Below, one piece after another: positions 20,951-33,800 of a stretch of DNA of 64,000 bases. The stretch is from the NCBI RefSeq assembly GCF_945859685.1, contig NC_079149.1, positions 133,588,153 through 133,652,152 of the forward strand, read 5' to 3'. The translations under genes and the position numbers were made by a program. Every line of letters starts with the position of its first letter. Within the stretch, counting starts at the first letter, position 1. The stretch comes from Eupeodes corollae. Taxonomy: Eukaryota; Arthropoda; Insecta; Diptera; Syrphidae. The notes beneath the pieces are model-generated. The model worked only from the letters and a program-made list of their open reading frames with translations, was not told where the DNA came from and did no database searches.

Positions 20951-22647
20951 AATTTAAACTTAAGTTTACGGCTTAAACTGTGTTTTAACTTTAAACAGCA
21001 ATTTCTGTGTTTGAGTTGTTATTATCAAAGCCAAATGTCATATTTGATTTTTGTTTCAGAAAAGAAATGCTGAAATTATATCAAATAAAAATGTCGATGG
21101 ATACTCCAATTGAAGAAGATATGGATTTCTTAGAGGAGTTTAAGTTATTTGGTGTACTGCAAAAGAAAAAGAAATATACACAAAACACGGCTCAATTCGT
21201 TTGAATTAAGTGCCAATAATTTTTAGGAAAGATATCGTTTGGATAAAGAAACAGTCACAAATTTGTTTACTATTATTATTATATTATACATCCAATTTGA
21301 GGAATGACAGCACAAAACAACAAGTTTGAAAATATAACAGTATTTGTTTGCTTTGACCTGTCATTTGAAGTATAATTGTAGTAGAATACAACCTTAAACT
21401 GGGGTTGTACTAAACACATCAGGAAAGATGACTATGAATAAGAGCTGTGTTTATTAAATCAATAAGCCTTAAACTATAGATCAAGAAATCACGACTTTAG
21501 TAATTCTCTATGAATACACCTCAATATGTATATAAAAAGAGTGAAACTATATTGAATAATGTCCCAAATCCCTTTCAATATTTTTTCTTTGTATAAGTTT
21601 ATTTTTGCTATTTTTCCAAACGGTGGATTCTTATTTCTTTCTATTTTCGTAGTTTTCAATTCTTCCATAATCCTGTAAATTTGTGTTGTTGTTCCTGCTC
21701 AAAAACTCTGCGAATTAAAAATTATACTATGTCGTTGTCCAATTTTTTGGAAATACAAACAAATCGGACAATTTTTTTTATAGAAAATTTGCCGACGATT
21801 GACTCACAATTTTGTTTCTGTCACTTTTGACAGATAGAATTGTGTGTTGCCATGGTTGATAGAAAATGGGTCAAAATATTTTATGAAAAATGCCTCAATA
21901 TTGAAAAACCGTCCGATCGAGTATACCTAGCTTTAGTCTAGATTTAAAGCGGTATTCGAATTTGCACTTTTTGATTAAAAACAAATCCAAGTTTTTGATT
22001 CAAATGTATAGCTCTGAACACAGCCACAGCGAAAAACCATCCACAAACCACAATCCTTCCATCAGCTGTTTTCGAGTTTTTTCGAAAATACCATTTCTGA
22101 CATTCCCTTTCGGTATAAACAAAGAATCAAAAGTGCAACGATAAACGTCATCATAAAAGCAAAATCAGCGATAAGTTTTTCCAACGTCACACAAAAGAAA
22201 AGAAGCAAAATCTCAAAAAAAAAAAATAATCGAATACAAAATTACCTCCTTCTCCCAACACATCAGGCATCAGCTACAGCTTCAGCGGCTTAACGCAAAA
22301 ATCTGATGCGAGTGTTTTTATTTTTTGGTTTTATTTTACTAATTTCTACATAATTTGTTTTATATATGCTGTTATCGCTCTGCCCGCCGCCGCCACAGCC
22401 GCAGCAAAAGAATTCCAAATAGACAAGAAAAGGAAAAACACAACGACGACTAACCAAAGCAAGGCAAGGCGATAAAAAAAAGACATTCTTCTTATCGCTG
22501 GTGTAGCTGCCATAGCTGTTTTGTTGGTGCTAACGCAGAGTCACAGAGGGTTCTGGACTTGCTGACTACTCATTAAAATAAAATAAAAACTCTGTGTAAA
22601 GAAAGAATATTTCCTTATTCTCAGAAACAGAATAAAAGCCAAGAACA
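20951..22647 (+). promoter_or_regulatory. Snx6 upstream region, probable promoter and 5' UTR
   Basis: No gene except a doubtful short ORF at 21091-21204. 21960-22640 becomes less AT-rich, with GCCGCCGCCACAGCCGCAGC near 22384-22403 and CAGC-rich words, consistent with a 5' UTR or promoter before the Snx6 ATG at 22648. No TATA box or initiator is claimed. 21760-21870 contains CACAATT/AATTGTG words also seen near 17500. Confidence 0.35.
21091..21204 (+). CDS. Doubtful short ORF after a splice acceptor
   Basis: A good acceptor (TTTTTGTTTCAG, ending 21059) precedes an open frame encoding MSMDTPIEEDMDFLEEFKLF and then a Lys-rich stretch. The acidic then basic composition resembles the start of some DNA transposon proteins, but the family is unknown and there is no partner exon. 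It could equally be noise. Confidence 0.2.
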   Translation: MSMDTPIEEDMDFLEEFKLFGVLQKKKKYTQNTAQFV

Positions 22648-25600
22648 ATGATGGTAAGGGTGAATATTGTAGTCTTGATTTCCTAAAGAGCACAGAATTG
22701 TAAATACCTAGGTTATCTTTTCATAGTCGCACTCAATGCTGTTGGAATGTTGTTAATTGGTATTGTTGTTTAGGGCGTAACACTCGGCACGACTTTGGTG
22801 CAACAGTTCTCTAATCAACAATAACATGAAACATATTTTTTTTTAAAGAAGACTGATTACAGGGCGTTTTTTAAAGAATCTTTTTTGGTTTTTGTGTTGC
22901 TTTTTAGGATGGAACGGATGAAGCCACTGGCATAGAGAATTTGAAAATTTCAGATTCTCCAAGCAATCAAACTTTGGACATAGCCTCATCATCTAGTCCC
23001 TTAGGAGGGGGACTACATGGAGGAGGAGTGCCGAATCCCGGTGATTCGTCCTCATCGACAGGGCAACAGGCTGCGCCCATTCAACTCCCAGAAAATAGCT
23101 TGCACGTGGACATATCGGACGCGCTGAGTGAAAAGGATAAAGTCAAGTTTACCGTGCACACAAAAACTACCTTGCCCACCTACAGCAAGCAAGACATGCT
23201 GGTGGTTCGCCAGCATGAGGAATTTGTGTGGCTGCATGACCGTTTCGAAGAGAACGAAGATTATGCTGGTTACATAGTGAGTAGTACTTCCAATTTTCCC
23301 AAAAAATGTATAATTTAAATTCTTCATATTAACTTTCTAATTCCATTTCCCTCAGATCCCACCTTGTCCGCCCAGGCCGGATTTTGATGCTTCTCGTGAA
23401 AAACTACAGCGGCTGGGAGAAGGCGAAGGCAATATGACAAGAGAAGAATTCAAAAAGATGAAATCTGAATTAGAAGCGTAAGTTTTTCTTCCTTATCCTT
23501 TCATTACTTTAATAACTTTTCAATGAATTACCATATTCTAGTGAATACCTTGCCACATTTAAGAAAACTGTAGCAATGCACGAGGTATTTTTGACACGCC
23601 TCGCACAACATCCAGTTTTTCGCATGGACCAACACTTAAAAGTATTTCTCGAATACGACCAAGATTTGTGTGCAAAGCCACGCAAGAAAATGGCTCTATT
23701 TGGTGGGTTTGTTCGATCACTCGGAAAGACAACCGATGAAATTCTATTGGGAGCAACTGTTCGTGATGTTAATGACTTTTTCGAAAATGAATTACAATTC
23801 CTTTCGGAATATCATGGTCATTTAAAGGAAGGAGCAGCTCGAACAGAGAAAATGACACAAAAACATAGAGAAGTCGCTGAGTGTCATCAGAAAGTCTCGA
23901 ATGCTCTGATGCAACTGTCAATAGCGGAAAAGGGTACAATGGAGACATTCTATGCCAAAAGTGCTGAAGTTTTTGAAAAACTTAAGGTAAACAAACAACA
24001 TTTTTATCTGATCATATATTTTATTGAATTTTTTGTGTCTTGTTTTATAGCATTTCGAATCTAGGGTAGCAAGTGATCAAGATCTTAAACTCGGCGACAC
24101 TCTCAGGTATTACCAAAGAGATAGTGACGCTGCTAAGGCTCTGCTCATTCGCCGTTTAAGATGTTTGGCTGCTTACGAAGCGGCAAATCGAAATCTCGAA
24201 AAAGTTCGAGCGAAAAACAAAGACGTCCATGCGGTAAGTTTCAATACACCAACCATAAACTTAACTACTACCAAAAAGTCTTTTATCCTATTTTAATCTT
24301 TTTTCTTAATTCAAATTTCTATCGCCCGCACATTCGTTTGTCCTTAAAAAAATAAAAATCATCACAAATTTTTATATCGTTTTTGATTGATTCACAAAAA
24401 TTTTAAATAAATGTATGCAGCCTTTGGAAGTACAAGAGGTATTGTCGTCTTCATTTTTCTTTAGAATTTTGTTTTGTTTTAATTTTTGAATTCAATTGAT
24501 TTTTATTTTCTAAACAATTCGTTATTTACGATGTAGATTTTTATTTTGTTTAAAAATTGACACTTTTACGGCAAATTCCTTGACAAAGTTCTAAAATCAA
24601 ATTCAAACTCGGTCTAATAACTCTCGGTTTATCTTAGATTCTTATTTTTATAATATTTAAATCTCCAGCATTTCTTTACTAGAATTTCTTTAGAACTCGA
24701 TGTGAGTTTTTTATTGAGGTTTAAGGAGTTAAATCGATATTATTTTACTTCTTTCATAGCATCCGGTAGGATTTGTTGATATTCAATTCTAACATTCTAT
24801 CTCCATTCTTTTACCCGATCATTGTAGCGGGTTCCAAGCTGAAATCCTGGCTATAAAAGAAGTCCTATCATGGCTAAGAGAAAAAGTTATAAGCTGCGTT
24901 AAAGTCTCTAGAATCTGTCTCCACTAACTCACAAACAACCCTAAATTGTCAATCATCTCTTACGGAGATGGCTTTACAGTTCAACATTCACCTTTTATGG
25001 GTGCCGGGAAATAGAGACATTCTACGAAATTGCAAAGCTGAATAACTTGCAAAAAGCGGAACAACTTTACCTCTGCTGGCTCACAATGCTAGCATAGGTA
25101 TCCTCTTAGCTACATGTAAACTCATGCTATAGCAAGATACCATAGAGAAAACAAACTTCAGGTGGAATAACACCACCACCTGTTTAGCGACAAAACTAAT
25201 TTAGCCTAATCTTAGCGCCAGGTGCTCAAAACAATTAATCTCTCTGAGTAGATTGCACATTAGCTACGATATTGGTGTCCTGACTGGGCACTGCTTGATA
25301 GGAAGGCATACCATTCGACTTGGAGCCCCTGCAAATGGTTTTTGTAGGAGATGCATGGACGAGGAGGAGGAGGAGACAATCTGTCATCTTCTGTGCACAT
25401 GTCCTGCCTTATCACAAAGACGTAGAATCCACCTTGGAGACTACTACTTCAACGATACCAGCGATGCGATCTAAAAAATTCTGACGTTATTTGTCTCCTA
25501 CGCTTCATTCGGAGCTCCAATTGGTTCGACGAGTTAAGCTGATCAACTGATCCATGTGGTATCACAACGGACCATACTTTGGTCTAAGTGTGTTGGACTT

Positions 25601-27860
25601 CCCAACCAACATCCACTTTAACCTAACCATCACAGCGATTCATCTCTGAAAAAGAGATAGTATGCTGAAAATTTGTTTATACCTTTCTCATGGTGTTCTA
25701 TAATATATTTAAAAAGTCTCATTAAATCTGGTGTCCGCGTAGTAAATTATGGACCGCCAAAATTCGTAAAAAACGAACTATTGAAGTTCCCTAAAAGCGA
25801 GTGATTTAACCTATGGTATTTATAGATTGTATTGTTCTAGCCACTTAGATGCTTGAGGAAGCCTAAAAGGCTGTTTCCTGGAACATCTTAGAGTTCTTTA
25901 AGTTTATTGGAAAAGTGTACATATGTCTAAATATTTGTTTCGAGTGTGGCTTAGTGTTGGGCAGAGGCATAAGAAGTGGGCTTCTTCATGGCTGCATCCT
26001 TTTCACATGTCATCGATAGTAAGTCGCAATTTCTTTTGATGGAACCCAACGGAGCGGGATTTTCTTTTTTTGAATTAAGGCAATAGTTTCTTGGCCAACG
26101 CACAAGTTTACAATGAGACGTTTTAATTTACAGGTTTGGGTGCCTATAGTTGAGTCTATACTGCATTGGTTCGATGATGTACCTTTCCTCGCCAGCTAAT
26201 CAGATCTCTCATTCCCAGGTACATCGGAATGATCTAGCACCCACCGGCGTCTATTGTTATGCTGTGGGCTAAGAACCGTAAGTTCTTGCCAATATATTGG
26301 CTTTAAAGACACTATTTAAATGGGTAAATCTGAAAAAGTTGGCAAGATTAAACAATGCCAGCATTCATTAGCAATCCCATTACAAATTATTTTCAATCTT
26401 TTATTATCATCTGGAGATTTTCTAAATATGTGAAAATTTTCATATATACTCAAAGTCCAAAAAGTCTCCGAACAGCAGGTTTCTTTTTGATGATTCGAAA
26501 TAAAATATTTACTATGACAATATATTAAAAACGGGTTTTTAAAAATCACAATCACGATTTTTTTAAAGTTGGTAAAAAGGTGAAGGTTAGGTTAGGTTGG
26601 AGTGGCTGTCCAGATGTCATTGACGCACGTAGACCTCAGGGGTCCATTGTGATACCACTAATGAGGTTTCTCATGGGAGAGTAATGAACTTAAACAAACC
26701 ATTTTGTACTTTTAATAAAGTTAGAGAGACGTTTTGAGTCAATCTTTGTCAGTTCACTGGTATTATCGAAGAAGGGATTACCGAGAAAGTTATTTTATTC
26801 CTTCTAATGTAGAGTGCTGGACATGTACATAGAAGGTGTTGGACTGTTTCCTCTTCCTCCTCGTCCATGCAGCTTCTACAAAAGTCATTTGTGTAGACCC
26901 CTAGCCTCAGAGCATGTCTTCCTATTAGGCAGTGTCCTGTTATTACTCCAATTGAAGAGCTTATACTGTGTCTGCTCAGGGATATCAAGCCTTTTGACCG
27001 TTTTAAGTCTATGCTTGGCCATATTTGCTTGGTTGCTAGGCAGGTGGTACTCTGTGACCATCTAGCATTTGTTGATTCTGGAGCATATTGTTTGAGAAGA
27101 TATTTGCAAGTAGCAAGTGGTGTTCCTATTTTATGTTTTTGTCTAACATTAGGCAGAAGTGTTCCGTTTTTGGCGAGCTTATCGGCTTTGCAATTTCCCG
27201 GAACGTCTATTGGCCCGCACCCAAATGAGGTGAATATTAAACTGTTCAGTCATCTCATTCAGAGATGAACAACAATCGTTGACTGTTTGAGAGTTTGTGG
27301 GACAGACGCGAGAGATTTAAGAACGGCTTGGCTGTCTGACAAGATTCCTATATTCTTGCAAGATATAACGTTTTCTTTGAGCCAGGATAGTGCTTCTTTA
27401 ATCGCCATTACTTCTGCCTGGAATACACTACATTGATTGGGAAGTCTATAGACTGAGATTCAGTTGTTCCGAATAGATACCACTTCCAACTCCGTGATCG
27501 GTCTTTGAACCGTCTGTATAGAAGTGTACCGCATCGTCTTCCAGGGGTCTCTCTTTTTCCCAGGAGGATCTTGAGGGGATGGACACATGGAAGCTTTTAC
27601 CGAATACCATTTTTAGGGTGGTATAGTCTAATCGGTCTGGGATAGATCTGAAACTAAAAAGGTGAAGGTAGAAACTAACTTCTTTTCAACGTTAGTACTT
27701 TTGTTTTTACATTTTTTCATAGTACTTTTTTCAAAAAAACACTAAAATTAGGCTGCTGTATGGAGACTTTTGGACTTAGTGTATTTCCTATCTATAAGCC
27801 TGGTTTCAACAATTTTATAAAAAAAAAAACTATAGAGCTATTTGTAAATTATTGTAATGT

Positions 27861-27891
<31 letters not shown>

Positions 27892-30800
27892 CATCTTTAT
27901 TTTTACTTGCGACATATAGGAACTATATGGCAAGTTTTGCATTCGTGCAAAATTTCGAGCTCGAGATTTTAATCAAACATGATATTACGATGGTAGAGAA
28001 GTCGAAAAAAGTGGGTCCCGCGATTCCGTCCGGTCGGTTTTGTCTGTCTGTCCACGCTCCTACAGCCTAAACCGTTGGGTCGATGGAGTCCAAACTTGGA
28101 AGTTAAGGTTTTGGGCAGATTCGCGTTAGGTGTTTTTTTCATTTTTTTTTTTAAGATCAAAACTAACAGTGGCCCCCATACAATTTTTTTGGTCAAAAAC
28201 CGAAAATTCAAATTTTCTCAAAAACAAACCGATAGATTTTTTTTAAATTTTCTCTAAAATTTTATTTTTTAACTTGGCTTCTTTTTATAAGAAAACCATA
28301 TTTTTGTATTGCTCAGGAAAGGTACCGCTCATAGAACCGTTATTTTGTTTTTTAATTTTCTCAGCAACTTATGAACTGATTTAAATAATTTTTTTTCTGA
28401 ATAAGCTCCTATAATGCCTTAACAATATTTGATTAACAAAAATGCGATTTTTAATTGTTTGGATTTTTTAAAAAATATTGAATTTTTATTTTTCAAAACT
28501 CTATATCTCAACAACGGGTCAACATTTTTTTACGAAATTCAAACTTAAGACGTATATTTACAATCGCTAAACAACTGCATACCAAAAATATTTTTAGAAC
28601 AAAATTGGAAAATTTTATATATAAAAAATTAATTTAAAAAAAAATCGCTCTAACGATTTTCAAAATAAAAATTTGAAAAATCAACGGTTTTTTTATTTAT
28701 AAAATGGCATTTAAATTTTTGAAGACAAACTTATTTTTCAGGTAAAATTTTGAATCTTAAAATATTATTTTTAAATTATTTTAACTGTGCATGAGCCCGA
28801 AAGAGCGCATTATTTTGACAAAATTGTAATTGCATTCCTATCTTTCATCCCAATTAATGCATTTGGTACACATTTATATGATATATTTAATCAACAATCT
28901 ATTTTAAAGAGTCTATCAAGAAGTATTATCTTGGTAACTTTGTATACCTACCTATGTGTTTTTAAAATATTATTCTTTACGAATAAGGTTGTTTCACACG
29001 TGATTTACTGGCCTTCGCCTATATAAAAAAATAAATACCTACTTAGTACCTACAAGTTAAAGAAACTGGCCAGAGAGAGTATTTTCTATTAGAATCACTT
29101 TTTCAACGCATACACATTGTACCTATTTATAAAGGTATTACGTACAACTTCTACAACTACTGCTTACGTGTCACTTCTTAACTAAAATCCAAAACGCGAA
29201 GAGCCTGACTGTAAACAACACATGAACAGCAATTTCTTGTACTTGTTCGTATGCTTGTTTTTTAAAACTTTAGTGAAAAAATAGACTGAACGTAATAACT
29301 CCATATGTTTGCGCTGAAAACTTAAGAAGGAATGTAGTATGTACCTTCTAGCCACCAATAACATTCCTTCATTCCTTCATCATAAACATGAACTTATCTA
29401 TCTATCTGCATAAAGCTAAGCACGCCAAGTGAACTATTCTATGGTCGTTTTAGACATCTACCTGCTACCTAACTACACAACCAATAGGCGATCGCCTTAC
29501 AATTTAAACATTCATGGTCTGCCTCTTTCTTAAAAAAAAGCAGACTTATGAATGTAAATAAAAACAAATATCGGTAAAAGATCCTAAACAGCTGACTTAA
29601 ACATGCAAAAGTTTGTTTCATCCCCTTATTAGATACAATATTAAGCCATTTTGTTTGTTATATAAAGTGCGTTGATATAAATAAAACAAAAACAAATTCA
29701 TCAACTTTCATATGGTAGCTCTTTAAATGAAGGAAATTGTGTTGACTTTTTGGGTGGAAAATTAATTATCTCCCTTATTCTGCTGGCTGCTTATGCGAAT
29801 GGAAATAATATTTTTCTCTCGCTCCCTCTGAATTTCTCCACTTTCAATTCTAACGCCACGCCCGCCATCGACTCGGCATCTGGTCGCCCTAAAAGTTTCT
29901 GCTCATGAGAGTTCTATGGTTTTCAATTTTCAAATACAAAGATCGTGCGGTTTTTTTTTGAAAAACTAAATGGCATTTATATCTTTGAAGGCAAACTTAT
30001 TTTACAGGTATATTTTTAAATCTTATATAAGTACTTTTTTAAACAGACTCTTAGCATACAGGAGCAAGTTCGTGCGACCCAGTCGTGCATTTTATTTTTT
30101 TTTCATTTCAAAAATTTACAAACTTAAAACTAAAGATTACAAGCATGGCTCATGGGCCGTCTGCCGGTATATTTTTATAAACTAAACATTTTGTGAGAGA
30201 AAGTACAAAAATTTGGTTACATAAAGAAAAAAGCAATTGAAAAAAGAAAAAGAATAATGCCAGAGGGAAGAAAAAAAAATATATTCGTTTTAATGGTGTA
30301 GCTAATTTAATAGATAAATAAATTTATTAAAAAAAAAATATAAACAAAATCTGATTTGGGCTTTTAGTTTAGCTAAAACAAAATTATTAAGTTTTTCAAA
30401 AACAGCAATCATTTAATTATGGCAATTATGTGTTAAACAATACATAGATCATAAAGAATTTGCAATTTCAAATGCGGTTTAGGCTTTTAGTTTTTCGAAA
30501 ACGAAAAAAAAGAAAGATATCTTAAGGAATTTAATGATTAGCAATTTTTCAAATGTGATTTAGGCTTTTAGTTTAGCTAAAACAAAATTGTAATAGAATT
30601 ATTATTCTAGTATATATTAATGTACATGTTTCTATATGAAACTGCATCTAATAAAAACTGAATGAGTAGACGCCATCCGTTATCTCCATTCAGAACACCT
30701 AGACATTCTTCAAGTGACAGAAAACTCTTGTTAAAATAAAGCCGACGAATTTCCTGCAAGATTGGGCACAATGCAACAAGGTGGAAAATGTTTTCAACTT

Positions 30801-33800
30801 GATTAAGGTTGCACAAAGTGCAGTTTGGGTTGTTACCAGTTCTGTGCAGTCTGTGATTAAGCTGTAACATCTCCGTGCGTGCTTTAAATATGATGCTAAT
30901 TTCCATTACAGTAAATTTATCACTAAAGTAATTTGATCTCGACACAGACTCCCTCGACTTATCTAGATAGCTTTAGAATGAGTGATCATCAATGGTAGAT
31001 ATACAGTCGTAGAGAGCACTTCTCCACGTATCTAAACTATCAACAGATAGAGACAAAGGAAAGTTGTGTGCCGAGGCCAAATCATACCAGTGTTTAAATG
31101 GAGTATACCGGCATCTAAAACACACTGATAGGACCCTCTTTTGCAAATTGTTGGCCGGCCTTTGCATTACCCTCAATATATAATCAGCGTTTGCTTTTAA
31201 ATTCATAATAAATATTGGAGCAAGTCCCGATTCGATATGTATAGCATAATTGGGCGTGTTAGTTGGGAGTCTAAAGATACGCTTGAAAAAATATCTTTGG
31301 ACAGATTCGATATCTTCTATTTGCTTGTACCCATAGATTTGGTTGCCATAACACAAACAGCTTTTGATAGTTGCTTCAAACACTTTGAACTTAGACGTAG
31401 GATCAACAAGTTTGTTATTAAAAAAGTTTGACCACATACAATTTATTGCAGTTTTTGCAACTCTCACCTTATCTTTTATGTGAACACCAAAATCCAGGTT
31501 ATGAGTTAATGTGTAGCCTAAATATTTAAACTCTTTCACCACTTCTAAGTTGGAACCATTGAGGGTCCAGTTGCGGTCGGTTCTAATGCTACGATGTTGG
31601 GACCTAAAGACCATAATCTTCGACTTTGAGGTGTTTATTTGTAGATCCCATTGATCACAAAATTGTTTTAATTTGTTTATTTGAAGCTGAAGTGTGACTG
31701 CATTATCAGTTAAGATCACCAAGTCATCGGCGTAGAGCAAAACTTTAATAGACAAATCACCAAAAGTAACACCACCAGGGATATAGTCTTCAATATCATT
31801 TATAAATAGCGAAAAAATAAGCGGGCTTAAAACGCAGCCTTGGGGCACACCTGTATTACAACTAAACGGTTTCGATTTGCTACTACCTATTGAGAGCAGC
31901 TGCTCATAGATTCGGATAAATTTTGTCGATAGCCCGATAGCTGCAAGTTTAAATAGTAGAGATCTTCTGTTAATGGTGTCAAATGCTGATTTAAAGTCAA
32001 CGAAAAAAGAGTAAAGATTTATTTTTTTCTCTAAGTAACGCCTAGCAACACTCGTGAGAGTGAAAACTTGGTCGATTGTAATGTGTATACACTCTTTATC
32101 TCTTTTACTATAATATTGTGTTATAGTAGAATAAGTACGTACCAACCGTTTATTTGTAGTAGTAAACATTTGTGAAGAACATTTAGAATAAGGGGCAACA
32201 TCTAGTGATTAATAGGAGAACTGGCTTCGTTAAGCATCGAGAAACATCTAGTGGTTAGGAGGAGAACTTGCTTCGAGAACGTCCATTATCCTTATATGGG
32301 ACCATAAGGTATTTGGATAGTGGGTATGCACTGTGTCCTAATATGTGAGAACCTTCTGCTAACTCGATTGTGTTGTTCAAAAGTGATTTGTATATTGGGC
32401 TATTTACCCACACATTTGCGTCGTGGCAACTTCCTGGAAACCCAATGAATACGTCTAAGAATCGAAAGTTTCTGTCGCAGATAGCAAGATGTTAGAAGTT
32501 AGAAGTGATTTATACCTGCATGGTAATTGTATAGTTTCCTTTACGGTCATAGTAGCCGGATGGGTGACTTTTTGGAGGAGAATGTTGAAATGCGTTCCGT
32601 CCACACATCCAATAGTCCACACTATCCATAGTGATATTTTGTTCTGCAGCGGAAGGCCAGGTTATCTTCTTTTTCATTTGACCGATTGCCGAAATGGTTA
32701 TCAAAAATATGTTATAGGAAGTTCCTTTTCCAATCCCAAATCTATCTTAAAGTGCTCTAAAACTAACACTGCTATTGAAAAGCTTCCATAAAGTTATGAG
32801 TAAACATTTTTCTAAAGAAAATCCGATTCGGCCAGTGCGAGATTTCTTCCAAAAATGATTTAATGCTCCTCACAGATCCTACAAATTTATCATACATTAT
32901 AAATAAAATAGTTAAGTAAATTTAAAACGTGCTTGAACTCACATTGAATGTTGAGCGATCCATCCGAAAATGGCTTTGGAAGACATTATTCGGGTATTTT
33001 TCAATTACTTTTAAAAAGTTTTTTATCTTTGGAGTATTCCTCCTGGATGAAATTTTTATGAATGTTTGCATTCTCTTGAGACGTTTTAACCTTGAAATCC
33101 GTATTTTTTGAAGAAATGTGTTATTTATCGATTCATTATTATCAATGAAAGTTTTTATTAGTAAAACATCCATCACAAAGCAAAAGTTGTTCTTAAACGT
33201 AAAACTTTTTGCCAATCAGCATCGCATCGTAATCAGCTGAGCAACGATCAGCATTGCAAAAAAGCAGTGATGCCTAATCACTACCAAAAAATTTGACGTT
33301 TGTGAATTTACCAACAGCTAAAGTACTTTTGTATGTTAAAAGACTAAAGAAAAAAGTGTTATTAGTGACTTAACTGCAGTCCCAAAAAGACTGCAGTTTT
33401 TAAAACTCTCCAATTTAACGATTTAGGACAATTAAGACACTATTAGTGCAGGGTTAAAAAATTGATTTGTGGGGAAACCACTAGACTGTCAATTTGTTGG
33501 TGTTCAAAGGCTTAAAAATGAAAATGGTAAAAACGACAAGTATTTGTATACTAAATTTTAATTTCTGACCAAAAAATGTTCTGCAAACTTTTAAAAGGCA
33601 AACAAAATCGAGACTTACTAAAGAGAGCTTTAGAAATGTGAATTATTTTGAACTTTTGAACTGAGACAACATTTTGATTGCAAGATAATTTATAATCATT
33701 GCGCATTGAACATTCTCATGGTATTAATTTCAGCAAAAAAGTGTTAACTAAACATGAAGTTGTTTAAAGATATAAAAGCATTACTAATCCGAGTTCTTAA

